From NCBI RefSeq assembly GCF_014282275.1, contig NZ_VFIA01000001.1, positions 1 to 64,000 of the forward strand: a stretch of 64,000 bases of DNA, in the 5' to 3' direction. Positions 42,909 to 51,900 of the stretch are shown one piece after another (positions within the stretch are counted from its first letter, which is position 1; each line of letters starts with the position of its first letter). Below the pieces are notes generated by a model, which searched no databases, was not told the origin of the DNA, and saw only the letters and a list, made by a program, of their open reading frames with translations. Source of the stretch: Spirosoma utsteinense. GTDB lineage: Bacteria; Bacteroidota; Bacteroidia; Cytophagales; Spirosomataceae. The translations under genes and the position numbers were made by a program.

Positions 42909-44828
42909 ATGAATCGCTTCGTCTTAGTTTGTTGGCTGGTGGCGACCAGCGTGGTTGCACAGGCCCAGATCCGGTTACCTAAATTGATCAGCGATGGGAT
43001 GGTGCTGCAGCGGGAGGTACCGCTGAGGATATGGGGCTGGGCGAAATCCGGGGAGAAGATCACGGTACAATTCAAGCGTAAGAACTATAAGACGGTAACC
43101 GATACCGAGGGTAAATGGCAGGTTGAGTTGCCTCCAATGGCAGCGGGAGGCCCGTTCATCATGGAAATAGGCGGCAGTTCGCGGCTCACGCTGAAGGATA
43201 TACTGATTGGGGATGTGTGGTTTTGCAGCGGGCAAAGCAACATGGTCCACCAGCTGACTATTCACGATATCACTTACGCCAAAGAAATCAGGGAGGCCAA
43301 CTTTCCGCAGATACGGCAGTTCTGGGTGCCTACCCTCACGCAGCTGCAATCCCCGCAACGTGACCTTCCTAGTGGCCAGTGGAAAGCCGCTGTGGGCGAA
43401 GATGTCCGGCCTTTTTCGGCAGTAGCTTACTTTTTTGCGAAAAAGATTCACCAGAAATATAACGTACCTGTTGGTATAATCAATGCCAGCGTGGGCGGCA
43501 CACCAATCGAAGCCTGGATCAGTGAAGAAGGGCTACGTGATTTTTCGGCCTTGAAAACCACCATCGATACGAATAAAGATACGGCCTACGTCAACCGGCT
43601 TACCCGCAGCCAGCCAGCCAGACCCGCCCCACCCGTTGACGCGGGCCTGGCCGGCACGACCAAATGGTATGATATGACGTATAGGCCCAGCGGCTGGCGG
43701 ACCATCAACGTGCCGGGCTACTGGGAAGACCAGGGGGTGAAAGACCTGAACGGAGTGGTCTGGTACCGCCGAGAAATTGACGTGCCCGCATCGATGACGG
43801 GCAAACCCGCCAAGGTTTTTCTGGGCCGTGTGACGGATGCCGATGAGTTTTATATCAACGGCAGGCAGGTAGGCAAGACCACCTACCAGTATCCGCAGCG
43901 ACGGTATTCCGTGCCGGACGACGTACTGAAAGCGGGCAAGAACCTGCTTGTCGTACGGGTTACCAATACAGCGGGTAAAGGAGGCTTCGTGCCCGACAAA
44001 CCCTATTGTCTTTTCGCGGGAGCCGATACGCTGGATCTGAAAGGAACCTGGCAGTATAAAGTGGGGACTACCTTCCCGCCATCGACGGGGGGCGGCTTGG
44101 GAGGGGGCATCAACGCACAGAATCAACCTACGGCTTTGTACAATGCCATGGTAGCCCCGGAAACTTCCTACGCCATCAAAGGCTTTTGCTGGTATCAGGG
44201 TGAAAGCAATGCCGGTAAGCCACAGGAATATGAAACGTTGTTGCGGGCTTTACTGGCTGACTGGCGACGGCAGTGGGAACAGGGCGATCTGCCTTTTCTG
44301 TATGTACAGCTCCCCGGTTTCATGGATTACAATTACCTGCCTTCAGAAAGTAACTGGGCCCTACTGAGAGAGGCCCAACTCAATGCGTTGACCGTGCCCA
44401 ACACCGCTATGGCTGTGGCTATTGACCTGGGGGAATGGAACGATATCCATCCCGATAACAAAAAAGACGTGGGCGAACGGCTGGCGCTGGCCGCCCTGAA
44501 AACGGCTTACCGCGAAAACGTCGTTTCGTCAGGCCCGTTGTATCAGTCATCTACCGTAAACGGCGGTAAACTGGTCATTCGCTTTACCCATATCGGTGGG
44601 GGGTTAATGACCAATGACGGCGAAGAAGTAGGTGAGTTTGCTATTGCTGGCAGCGACAAAAAATTCGTTTGGGCGCATGCAAAAATAGACGGTGACAACG
44701 TGGTGGTATGGAGTGATGAGGTGCCCGCCCCCCTTTATGTACGATACGCCTGGGCCGATAACCCCGTTCACCCGAATCTCTACAACAAAGAAAAACTACC
44801 CGCATCCCCCTTCAGGACGGACAAGTGA
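42909..44828 (+). CDS. Sialate O-acetylesterase-like SGNH enzyme, possibly CE20
   Basis: A 639-residue secreted esterase. Signal peptide residues 1-19 (...VVAQAQ), an N-terminal beta domain (LISDGMVLQREVPLRIWGWA), then the SGNH hydrolase with GDVWFCSGQSNM (catalytic Ser), GVIN-type VGIINASVGGTPIEAWIS, and the C-terminal D-x-x-H as WNDIHPDNKKDVGERLALAAL. Inserted at about 250-370 is a GH2-type jelly-roll (INVPGYWEDQ, VVWYRREIDVPASM, DEFYINGRQVGKT, LVVRVTNTAGKGGFV). This insertion is known for CE20 xyloglucan/xylan acetylesterases, so plant-glycan acetate may be the real substrate rather than sialate. Confidence 0.83.
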   Translation: MNRFVLVCWLVATSVVAQAQIRLPKLISDGMVLQREVPLRIWGWAKSGEKITVQFKRKNYKTVTDTEGKWQVELPPMAAGGPFIMEIGGSSRLTLKDILIGDVWFCSGQSNMVHQLTIHDITYAKEIREANFPQIRQFWVPTLTQLQSPQRDLPSGQWKAAVGEDVRPFSAVAYFFAKKIHQKYNVPVGIINASVGGTPIEAWISEEGLRDFSALKTTIDTNKDTAYVNRLTRSQPARPAPPVDAGLAGTTKWYDMTYRPSGWRTINVPGYWEDQGVKDLNGVVWYRREIDVPASMTGKPAKVFLGRVTDADEFYINGRQVGKTTYQYPQRRYSVPDDVLKAGKNLLVVRVTNTAGKGGFVPDKPYCLFAGADTLDLKGTWQYKVGTTFPPSTGGGLGGGINAQNQPTALYNAMVAPETSYAIKGFCWYQGESNAGKPQEYETLLRALLADWRRQWEQGDLPFLYVQLPGFMDYNYLPSESNWALLREAQLNALTVPNTAMAVAIDLGEWNDIHPDNKKDVGERLALAALKTAYRENVVSSGPLYQSSTVNGGKLVIRFTHIGGGLMTNDGEEVGEFAIAGSDKKFVWAHAKIDGDNVVVWSDEVPAPLYVRYAWADNPVHPNLYNKEKLPASPFRTDK

Positions 44829-44902
44829 ACCTATACCTGAAAAAGGAAGCGATTTCCTGTTAAAGCCCGTATGGAGGGCTGGTTCAGGGACGAGCTAAAT
44901 AA

Positions 44903-45205
44903 CTACCGGATTTGGGTCACCAGCACCCGTACCCGCTGGTTCAGGTGGATGGTATCACCCACTACCTTTACCTGATCACCCACCTTTAAAACGCGGTAAG
45001 CCTGCTGCAGCCGCACCCGGCTCACCAGGGCGTCGAAGCCGATTCCGTGTCTGTCGCGCAGGCTGGCTGTGTAGCCATCCTTGCCCGGTTTTATTTGTTG
45101 AACGATGCCTTTCCGGGAAAAAGGTTTGGGACTGGCGCAGGAGGTAAGAAGAGAAAGACTCAGCAGGGCCAGTGAAACAGGGGCGGGAAATACGGTTAGA
45201 TGCAT
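44903..45205 (-). CDS. Small lipoprotein of unknown function
   Basis: A 100-residue protein with a lipoprotein signal: hydrophobic VSLALLSLSLLTSC, lipobox LTSC with Cys near 23. The mature part (RKGIVQQIKPGKDGYTASLRD, YRVLKVGDQVKVVGDTIHL) looks like a small beta-barrel (OB/SH3-like), with VGDQVKV typical of such folds. No family assigned. Converges on the esterase gene and has no same-strand neighbour. Confidence 0.68.
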   Translation of the reverse strand: MHLTVFPAPVSLALLSLSLLTSCASPKPFSRKGIVQQIKPGKDGYTASLRDRHGIGFDALVSRVRLQQAYRVLKVGDQVKVVGDTIHLNQRVRVLVTQIR

Positions 45206-45531
45206 AGAGACAGTAGTGTAACGGAAACCTCCGGTGCGATATTCTTTTTTATGGCCTTCGACTGACCCGTTTGAGCAGATAATGTGCGCTTCCCGGTTGA
45301 GGCCCTTACCACACCGAAAGACCCGACCAATCAGCAGACCGACTCGGGCCGCTCCGCTGAGATCACCTTATTCTAATCTGTTTCTAATTGGGTATTAATC
45401 CGGCTCTAAAGACGCAGGAACAATTTTGTAACAACGAAAGCGGAAAAAGGACTGGGCTACCGGTTGCCCACAGACCCACTCCGGCCTATCTGATTTGGAT
45501 ACGTTGTCAACATATTTCCCCATTCAGAGCC
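45206..45531. other. Gene-free divergent region
   Basis: 326 bp between the leftward lipoprotein gene and the rightward secreted-protein gene. It contains two close TTCTAAT words near 45371-45387 (TTATTCTAATCTGTTTCTAATTG), possibly a regulator site, and the AT-rich leader before 45532. An open frame continuing upstream from 45532 to 45388 has no signal-peptide character and is not taken. Confidence 0.4.
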
Positions 45532-45984
45532 ATGAAAACGTTCCCGAATATCCTGATTTGCGCGGGTCTGCTGAGCCTGCTGATAACCGCGCCCTTATCC
45601 GCAATGGATACCACATCGAAGACCGACCGTAATCTTCCCATAACAGGCTGGGTATCTGCCCCGGACGCATCGTTCAATGCCCGCACCTACCAGGCCGATA
45701 ATGGCGATCTAGTCATACAGGTCAACAACCGTTCGCTCCGTGTACTGACCATTCAGATGCAGACGATGCGGGGGGAGGAGATTGCCTTCGTTCCCGTTCC
45801 GAAGCAACAGTCGGCATTTGGTACCCGGCTTAACGTACAGGAACTAGCCGACGGCGACTACCGCATCATCGTATCGAGTGATAACGAGCGGATTGTCAAC
45901 ATCATCAACCTGAAATTGGCCGTGCCCACCCCGGCTGTACGCCGGGCCACCGTAGCTGTCGTGAATCCGGTTAACGAACCCTAA
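45532..45984 (+). CDS. Secreted protein of unknown function
   Basis: A 150-residue protein; the start ATG 45532 (MKTFPNILICAGLLSLLITAPLSA) gives a clean signal peptide cleaved near residue 24. The mature domain is a beta-sandwich-like sequence (DGDYRIIVSSDNERIVNIINLKL, DLVIQVNNRSLRVLTIQM). The DGDYRIIV...R pattern resembles the C-terminal type-A secretion-like or DUF3244-type beta domains common in Bacteroidota, but the match is loose. Function unknown. Confidence 0.62.
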   Translation: MKTFPNILICAGLLSLLITAPLSAMDTTSKTDRNLPITGWVSAPDASFNARTYQADNGDLVIQVNNRSLRVLTIQMQTMRGEEIAFVPVPKQQSAFGTRLNVQELADGDYRIIVSSDNERIVNIINLKLAVPTPAVRRATVAVVNPVNEP

Positions 45985-46079
45985 GGGTTTGTCGACCAGC
46001 GACTGAAGGCCGCCCGCAAAACCGACTGCTGTCATTCACCAGCCTACACATCACACATCCGTCAATCTAATCAATTCGT

Positions 46080-46475
46080 ATGAACCCTGATAACTTACCA
46101 ATCACGCCCGCAGAGTCGAACCCTGAACTAGCTCAACTGTACCTGGGCTTAGGTAGCGTGGCCTACGCGCTGGCCAAAGTAGACGGCCGGATTCAATTAG
46201 CTGAAATGCAAATCGTCAAGGAACTCCTGGCGGGACTACCCCACGGCGAGCTGGCTCTGTACGCGTTTTTCCTGCGGGAGAACTGCGATGAGGGTGTGGA
46301 AGAAGCCTATGACTTCGGGATGCGCCGGTTCGTCAACAACCGAAAAATTCTGACAGACTTGATAAAAAAACAATTTGTGAACATCCTGATCCGAATTGCC
46401 GAAGCCCATGATGATACCTCCATCAAGGAGCAGGCAATGATTAAGCGGTTCCGGCGCGACCTCCGGCGGTTATAA
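46080..46475 (+). CDS. TerB-like small helical protein
   Basis: A 131-residue all-helical cytosolic protein. YLGLGSVAYALAKVDGRIQLAEMQIVKELL (about 22-51) matches the TerB/DjlA-N signature (A-x-DG-x(4)E-x(3)I), where the acidic residues can bind metal. The C terminus (LIRIAEAHDDTSIKEQAMIKRFRRDLRRL) is a second helical pair. TerB-domain proteins are linked to tellurite and stress functions, but no ter genes are nearby, so the role is unknown. Confidence 0.65.
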   Translation: MNPDNLPITPAESNPELAQLYLGLGSVAYALAKVDGRIQLAEMQIVKELLAGLPHGELALYAFFLRENCDEGVEEAYDFGMRRFVNNRKILTDLIKKQFVNILIRIAEAHDDTSIKEQAMIKRFRRDLRRL

Positions 46476-46747
46476 ACGCTCGTCTTGTCCCCTGACGTCC
46501 ATACCTTGCCTGCACCGTTGCTTACTGATCATTCGGCATCGGGCAGGCAGTGGGCGGTTCCGCAAAATTCTGTAAAGATGTTGGCGGGCGACCTCCGGGG
46601 CCCAAACAGGTTTTCATTCAGTAACAAACCAATCAAGGGGGGGTGAATTGTTACGAAGCCCTGCGGATTAGTGCTTTCTCAAAAAGAACATGTATCCGGT
46701 TTTCGGTTCGGCTGAAGCTACTTTCATGAGACAAACTAATTTATTCC

Positions 46748-47977
46748 ATGAGCCATAAACGCAGGCAATTATACCACCCTGTCTGTCAAAACAGCCTCTT
46801 TAGACTAGTTTGGTGTGTTTCTCTTGCCTTCCTGGTGGCTCAAGTAACCTGGGCGCAGTCCACCATTCAGGGGCAGGTACAGAACGGCAAGAATCTGGAG
46901 TCACTACCGTTTGCCAACGTTTTTCTATCTGGAACCACCAAAGGTACAGTGACCGATCAAAACGGTTCATTCACCTTGCTCAACGTTCCCGCTGGCAGGT
47001 TTGACCTGATTGTCTCCTACATTGGTTTCGCTACACTGAAAACAACGATCCAAACGCAGGATCAAAAAGTATACCGGTTTCTGCTAAAACCCCTTGATAA
47101 TCAGCTGGATGCTGTTACCGTTACAGCTCGTCGGCGATGGGATTCCGACCGGGCTAGACAGCTCAGTCTGTTTACCGAACTGTTTATTGGTAAGAATCAA
47201 AACGCTCGTCAATGCCGACTGGTTAATCCGCAGGTCTTGTCGTTTACCCAGAAAGGAGATACGCTCCGGGCTTCTGCACAGGAACCTTTACTGATCGAGA
47301 ATCGAGCGTTGGGTTATCGGATTAAATTTCAGTTGGAGTACTTCTCTTACACCGATGCCTCTAATTTGATCGCTTATCAGGGCGATCCTGTTTTTGAGCC
47401 ATTAAGGCCCGCCAATGCGAAAGAAGCAGAGCGTTGGCGCAGGAATCGCCACTATGCTTACTTAGGATCAGTTATGCATTTTGGACGCGCTTTGTATCAG
47501 CGCCAGTTAGCCCGGGAAGGTTTTACGATTCAGAAAGTGATCGAGCGAAAGAACAGGCAGGGGGAGGTACGATTAATGGGCGTACCCGGTGATACAATCG
47601 TATCAGTCAACTCCTTAACTAACCCGAAGCGATTGGTGTCCCTGCCCATGGCTGCTTATAAACACCTGCTGGACACAGTTCGGTCAACGGCTCTTCAGCC
47701 GGTTATTGCCTTTGCTGACCTGATTCAGGTGATCTATACGAAAGAGAAGGAACCGTACGAGTACCAGCGAACGCAGCGTTCATCGGCTTACGACACGAAT
47801 GACGCTTTCCAGAAGTCAATTATGCGTATGCTGGATTCCAGTGTCACAGTGGAAGCAAATGGGCAGTTCTGGCCTCCTCGGGGTATTCGTCATCAGGGGT
47901 ATTGGGCCTGGGAATTGATGGCCGACGAGCTGCCATTCGACTATGACGATAAAGACGGGATCAGCGCTTTAAAATAG
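46748..47977 (+). CDS. Carboxypeptidase-regulatory-like domain protein, short paralog
   Basis: A 409-residue exported protein: signal region 18-37 (WCVSLAFLVAQVTWAQ), carboxypeptidase-regulatory-like/CarboxypepD_reg domain 39-125 (TIQGQVQNGKNLESLPFANVFLSGTTKGTVTDQNGSFTLLNVPAG...VSYIGFA), then an about 270-residue region shared with the 1165-residue protein downstream (PLLIENRALGYRIKFQLEYF; ANAKEAERWRRNRHYAYLGS). It stops before any plug or macroglobulin domain. The gene is AT-richer than its neighbours (46% GC by hand count of 47161-47400), suggesting recent acquisition or divergence. Role probably in envelope binding. Confidence 0.78.
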   Translation: MSHKRRQLYHPVCQNSLFRLVWCVSLAFLVAQVTWAQSTIQGQVQNGKNLESLPFANVFLSGTTKGTVTDQNGSFTLLNVPAGRFDLIVSYIGFATLKTTIQTQDQKVYRFLLKPLDNQLDAVTVTARRRWDSDRARQLSLFTELFIGKNQNARQCRLVNPQVLSFTQKGDTLRASAQEPLLIENRALGYRIKFQLEYFSYTDASNLIAYQGDPVFEPLRPANAKEAERWRRNRHYAYLGSVMHFGRALYQRQLAREGFTIQKVIERKNRQGEVRLMGVPGDTIVSVNSLTNPKRLVSLPMAAYKHLLDTVRSTALQPVIAFADLIQVIYTKEKEPYEYQRTQRSSAYDTNDAFQKSIMRMLDSSVTVEANGQFWPPRGIRHQGYWAWELMADELPFDYDDKDGISALK

Positions 47978-48174
47978 TGTTTACATTAGCTTTTTTAGGT
48001 CGAAGTCCTTCTCAATGTGGCGGGACAAATGTGTATGTTCACTAATAACTTTAAATGCCCTATTTGGCGTAACCGAAACTAGGTAGCCTCGTACGGTTAG
48101 AGAGCTTTTTTTACAGTACGATGCCAAGTATCAATCCCACCAAGTCTTAATGGCCAGCCAGAGCCCCTGTATTT

Positions 48175-51100
48175 ATGAAGACACTCCTTCTTATTACGGT
48201 TTGTTTATTACTCGTGATAGTACAGGGTGCCGTGCAAGCCCAAACGCCTTCTGCTACGTTGACCGGTCGGGTACTCGACCCTAAAACGGGTCAAGTGCTG
48301 CCTTTTGCCAGCGTTTACATCAACAACTCTACCCGGGGCAGTACCGCCGATGAGAACGGCATCTACCGCCTGACCGGCCTGCCGCTGGGTACTTACGAAC
48401 TGGTTGGCTCGATGCTGGGCTACACCACCACCCGCCAAACCCTGCGCCTGAACGAAGCCCGCACCTATACCATCGACCTCGACCTAAAGGCATCCGGTAG
48501 CGACCTCGCTGCTGTCACGGTGTCTGCCCGGCGTAGTGGGGCCTGGCAGCGGCAGTATCGCCAGTTCAGCCGCGAGTTGCTGGGCAACCGGCCCCCCGCC
48601 CGCCAAACCAGCATCGTCAACGCCAGTGTACTGCGCTTTTCCGAAGAGAAAGGCCACCTGCTGGCCAGGGCCGATGAGCCATTAGTGATCGAAAACAATG
48701 CCTTAGGCTACCGGCTGCACTATACCCTGCTGCACTTCGATCTCTACCGGGGGCGCATGGACTTTGCCGGCGACTGCCGCTTCGAGGAGCTAAAACCGGC
48801 CAATGCCCGCCAGCAGGCAACCTGGCAGGCCAACCGGCTCAAAGCCTATCACAGCTCGCTACAGCATCTGCTGGCCAGTTTGCTGACAGGCACCCACGAG
48901 CAGGAGGGCTTCACCGTTTATCGAACGCCCCTGCTGGCCGATGGCTCTCCGGCAGCAGCGCAGGCTATGCCACTGGTGCGTACCGTAGAACGACAACGGC
49001 TGGATGCACAGCAGGCGCTGGCCCTCTTCCAGCCGGGCGGTGCGCCATTTGAGCGCCACCTGATGTCGGCTCAGCCGCTGGAGGTCTATTACAACCGGGT
49101 TTACACCCGTAACTCTCCCTATAACGACTCGCCCTATGCTTACTCCATGCTTCTGTTTCCCCATCAGTCGATCAGCCTGACCACCAACGGCTGGGTAACC
49201 GAGGGAAAGGGGCTGGATGTGCGGGGCTACCTCGGCGATGACCGGCTGGCTACGCTGCTGCCTGCCGACTGGATACCCACCAACAAGCAACTCCTTGAAC
49301 CTATCGACATTGCCGGTGGCCGAACACTGCGGCCCGATGCCCGGCTCGACTCCCTGCTGAGCTACCGCCAACGGCAGGCCCGCCATACGGCACCGCTGGT
49401 ATTTGTGCATACCGACAAAGCCCTTTACAGCACGGGTGATGTCGTTTGGTTCAGCGCCTACGTAGTGGATGCCCTCCGGCAGTTGCCGCCGGAGGGTCTG
49501 GCCGACCAGTCTCTGCACGTAGAATTGCTGGCACCGGAGGGTCGGCTCATCAGTCACCAGTGGCTACAGATCAACGACGGGCGGGCGGTGAGCCAGCTAC
49601 GACTGAGCGATACGCTACTGGCTGGTACCTACCGGTTGCGGGCCTACACCGTTATGGATCAAACCCCGAGCGGACCCGCTTTCGAGACTCCGCTAACGGT
49701 ACAGAACATACGGCTGCCGGGACGTAATGATGGAAGCCGCCGGGAAGTGGCTGCCCTGGCGGGTGGTGGGGCTGGTATCGCAATGGATTCGCTGGATGTG
49801 CAGTTTCTGCCCGAGGGAGGGCGCTGGCTAGCGGGGGTGCCCGCTCGGTTGGGTATTCGGGTAGTGCAGCCGGGCGGGCGGGGGCGGGCCGTCAGCGGGC
49901 GTATTGTGGATGGGGCCGGGCAGGACATAGCGCGCTTCTCAACCAACGTGCTGGGGCTGGGTCAGGTTAGGCTGACTCCGCAAACCGGCCAGCGGTACGT
50001 AGCCCGGCTCGACGAATCCGCCAACGCAGTAGTTCCCCCTATGGCGTTGCCCGAAGCAGAGCCGGAAGGCTGGGCGCTGTCGGCCGATGCGCTGTCGGAC
50101 AGTGCGCGGTTGTTGGTGACGGTTCACGCTACTGGCCGCTACCAGCAGCAGCCGGTGTACATTACCCTGCAAAGTCGCGAGCAATTGGTCTACCGGCAAA
50201 AGTGGCAACTGACCAAAGGGGAAGCACAGTTTGCATTGCCCACCGGTAACTTGCCCCCGGGCGTATGTCGGCTGACACTTTGGGATACGGCGGGCCGGGC
50301 CAGAGCCGAGCGGCTGGTGTTTGTGGCCGAACAGCGTGGCCCGATGCAAATGCGGGTCGTCACCGCCAAAATACGCTATGCCCCCCGTGAGCAAGTCGCT
50401 ATCGGCTTACAGTTCCGCGACCAGGAAAATTACCCCATAGCCGCTATCTGGTCGGCCGCTGTAACCGACGCCGACCAACTGCCCGCCGATACCAACCAGG
50501 TGGATCTGCGCACACACCTGCTACTGACGAGTGGGCTTGGGGACGGACGTATCGAATCACCGGCGCATTACCTGCTGGCTGAAAACGGGGCTGACCTGGA
50601 CCTGCTGCTGCTAACGCGGGGCTGGCGACGACTGCCGGCCCCAACACCTGCCGACTCGACGGGCGGCTGGGCGCTGAGCGGGCAGGTGCAGGACAGCCGG
50701 GGTCGCCCGCTGGCGAACGAAACCGTTACGTTGCAGCTGGAAAACAAAGGGTTAAAACTCCTGCGCAGCCTGACCACCGATAGGGGCGGACGCTTCCGGC
50801 TGTCGAATCTCTTGCTGACCGATACCGTGCAGGTACGGGCTCGTACGCCCAAAACCAGTAGTGCCGTAGTCCGTATCGATCAGCCTGGGGGATCGTTTTC
50901 AGCCGAAGCGCTGCCCGCTCCCGACTGGGGCGCACTGGTCCGCTGGACAGCCGATGCATCCGTACGCCAGAGCGAGTGGCCTGCCCTGTACCGCGACTCG
51001 ACGGCCCGCCAACTGGCCGAAGTGGTGGTACGGGCAACAAAGTATGTGGATCGGGATAAGCGACCGGTAGACGTAGAACGAGCCAGTTTGCACAATGAAG

Positions 51101-51672
51101 CTGATGGAACATTAGTGGTGGAAGGAAACAATTCAACGCTGAATGCTACTAACATTTGGTCCCTACTTGAAATGGTTCCTGGTATTGGAATGCTTAAACG
51201 AGGGCCTATCAACGGGGATAATACTCCCCTGTACATTATTGATGGCATATATGCTGATGGCAATGTTGTAGATTTACTTGAGCCTCGGATGGTTAGCCGG
51301 ATCGAGATTCTCAAAAATTCAACAACAGCAGGCATCTATGGGGTGCGGGCGGCCGCAGGGGTCATTGCCATCTTCACCCGTAAGGGTAAGAACGTTACCC
51401 TTCCTGAATTTACCAGCCCGGCCGTTACGCTGGTGGGATTTGTTACACCCCGCGAGTACTACGTACCGCGCTATGAGCTGCTCCAGGGGGGCGAGCGCAT
51501 CGACCGGCGCGACGTGCTGTACTGGCAACCCCTGGGACGAAGTGACCTCGACGGACAGGCCCGCCTGAATTTCCCGCTTAGCGATACGGCCCGGCGGCTG
51601 CGCGTAGTCGTACAGGGGCTAAGCACCGAGGGGGTGCCTATTTATTTCACCTGGGTACTCCCCATGAGGTAG
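48175..51672 (+). CDS. Large exported protein with regulatory, MG2-like and TonB-plug domains but no barrel
   Basis: A 1165-residue envelope protein. Order: signal peptide 1-22, CarboxypepD_reg domain about 27-115 (LTGRVLDPKTGQVLPFASVYINNSTRGSTADENG), a region to about 380 paralogous to the upstream 409-residue protein (EPLVIENNALGYRLHYTLLHF), an alpha-2-macroglobulin MG2-like domain from about 407 (VFVHTDKALYSTGDVVWFSAYV), further beta domains including a second regulatory-like one near 840-890, and a TonB-receptor plug about 985-1072 (LLEMVPGIGMLKRG, PLYIIDGIYADG, RIEILKNSTTAGIYG). No barrel follows. The plug-coding patch is much AT-richer than the rest. Confidence 0.78.
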   Translation: MKTLLLITVCLLLVIVQGAVQAQTPSATLTGRVLDPKTGQVLPFASVYINNSTRGSTADENGIYRLTGLPLGTYELVGSMLGYTTTRQTLRLNEARTYTIDLDLKASGSDLAAVTVSARRSGAWQRQYRQFSRELLGNRPPARQTSIVNASVLRFSEEKGHLLARADEPLVIENNALGYRLHYTLLHFDLYRGRMDFAGDCRFEELKPANARQQATWQANRLKAYHSSLQHLLASLLTGTHEQEGFTVYRTPLLADGSPAAAQAMPLVRTVERQRLDAQQALALFQPGGAPFERHLMSAQPLEVYYNRVYTRNSPYNDSPYAYSMLLFPHQSISLTTNGWVTEGKGLDVRGYLGDDRLATLLPADWIPTNKQLLEPIDIAGGRTLRPDARLDSLLSYRQRQARHTAPLVFVHTDKALYSTGDVVWFSAYVVDALRQLPPEGLADQSLHVELLAPEGRLISHQWLQINDGRAVSQLRLSDTLLAGTYRLRAYTVMDQTPSGPAFETPLTVQNIRLPGRNDGSRREVAALAGGGAGIAMDSLDVQFLPEGGRWLAGVPARLGIRVVQPGGRGRAVSGRIVDGAGQDIARFSTNVLGLGQVRLTPQTGQRYVARLDESANAVVPPMALPEAEPEGWALSADALSDSARLLVTVHATGRYQQQPVYITLQSREQLVYRQKWQLTKGEAQFALPTGNLPPGVCRLTLWDTAGRARAERLVFVAEQRGPMQMRVVTAKIRYAPREQVAIGLQFRDQENYPIAAIWSAAVTDADQLPADTNQVDLRTHLLLTSGLGDGRIESPAHYLLAENGADLDLLLLTRGWRRLPAPTPADSTGGWALSGQVQDSRGRPLANETVTLQLENKGLKLLRSLTTDRGGRFRLSNLLLTDTVQVRARTPKTSSAVVRIDQPGGSFSAEALPAPDWGALVRWTADASVRQSEWPALYRDSTARQLAEVVVRATKYVDRDKRPVDVERASLHNEADGTLVVEGNNSTLNATNIWSLLEMVPGIGMLKRGPINGDNTPLYIIDGIYADGNVVDLLEPRMVSRIEILKNSTTAGIYGVRAAAGVIAIFTRKGKNVTLPEFTSPAVTLVGFVTPREYYVPRYELLQGGERIDRRDVLYWQPLGRSDLDGQARLNFPLSDTARRLRVVVQGLSTEGVPIYFTWVLPMR

Positions 51673-51900
51673 GTGTAGAGCAGCCTATTTGTAAGCTGCC
51701 GACGGTCTATTGGCAGTGGGTTACAGCGCCGGTTCCCGTTTCTGACGCAGTCCGAGTTCGATGTTGACGTCCATAGCAGAACCAACCGGCTTAAGCAAAA
51801 CCCGGGCTACTAACCCGGCCTGTCCAGGAAAATAAGTTAAGTGGTAACTCAGTAGGTGAGGCCCCCCAACTTATTTGTCAGTTAATTCACCCCTTATCTT

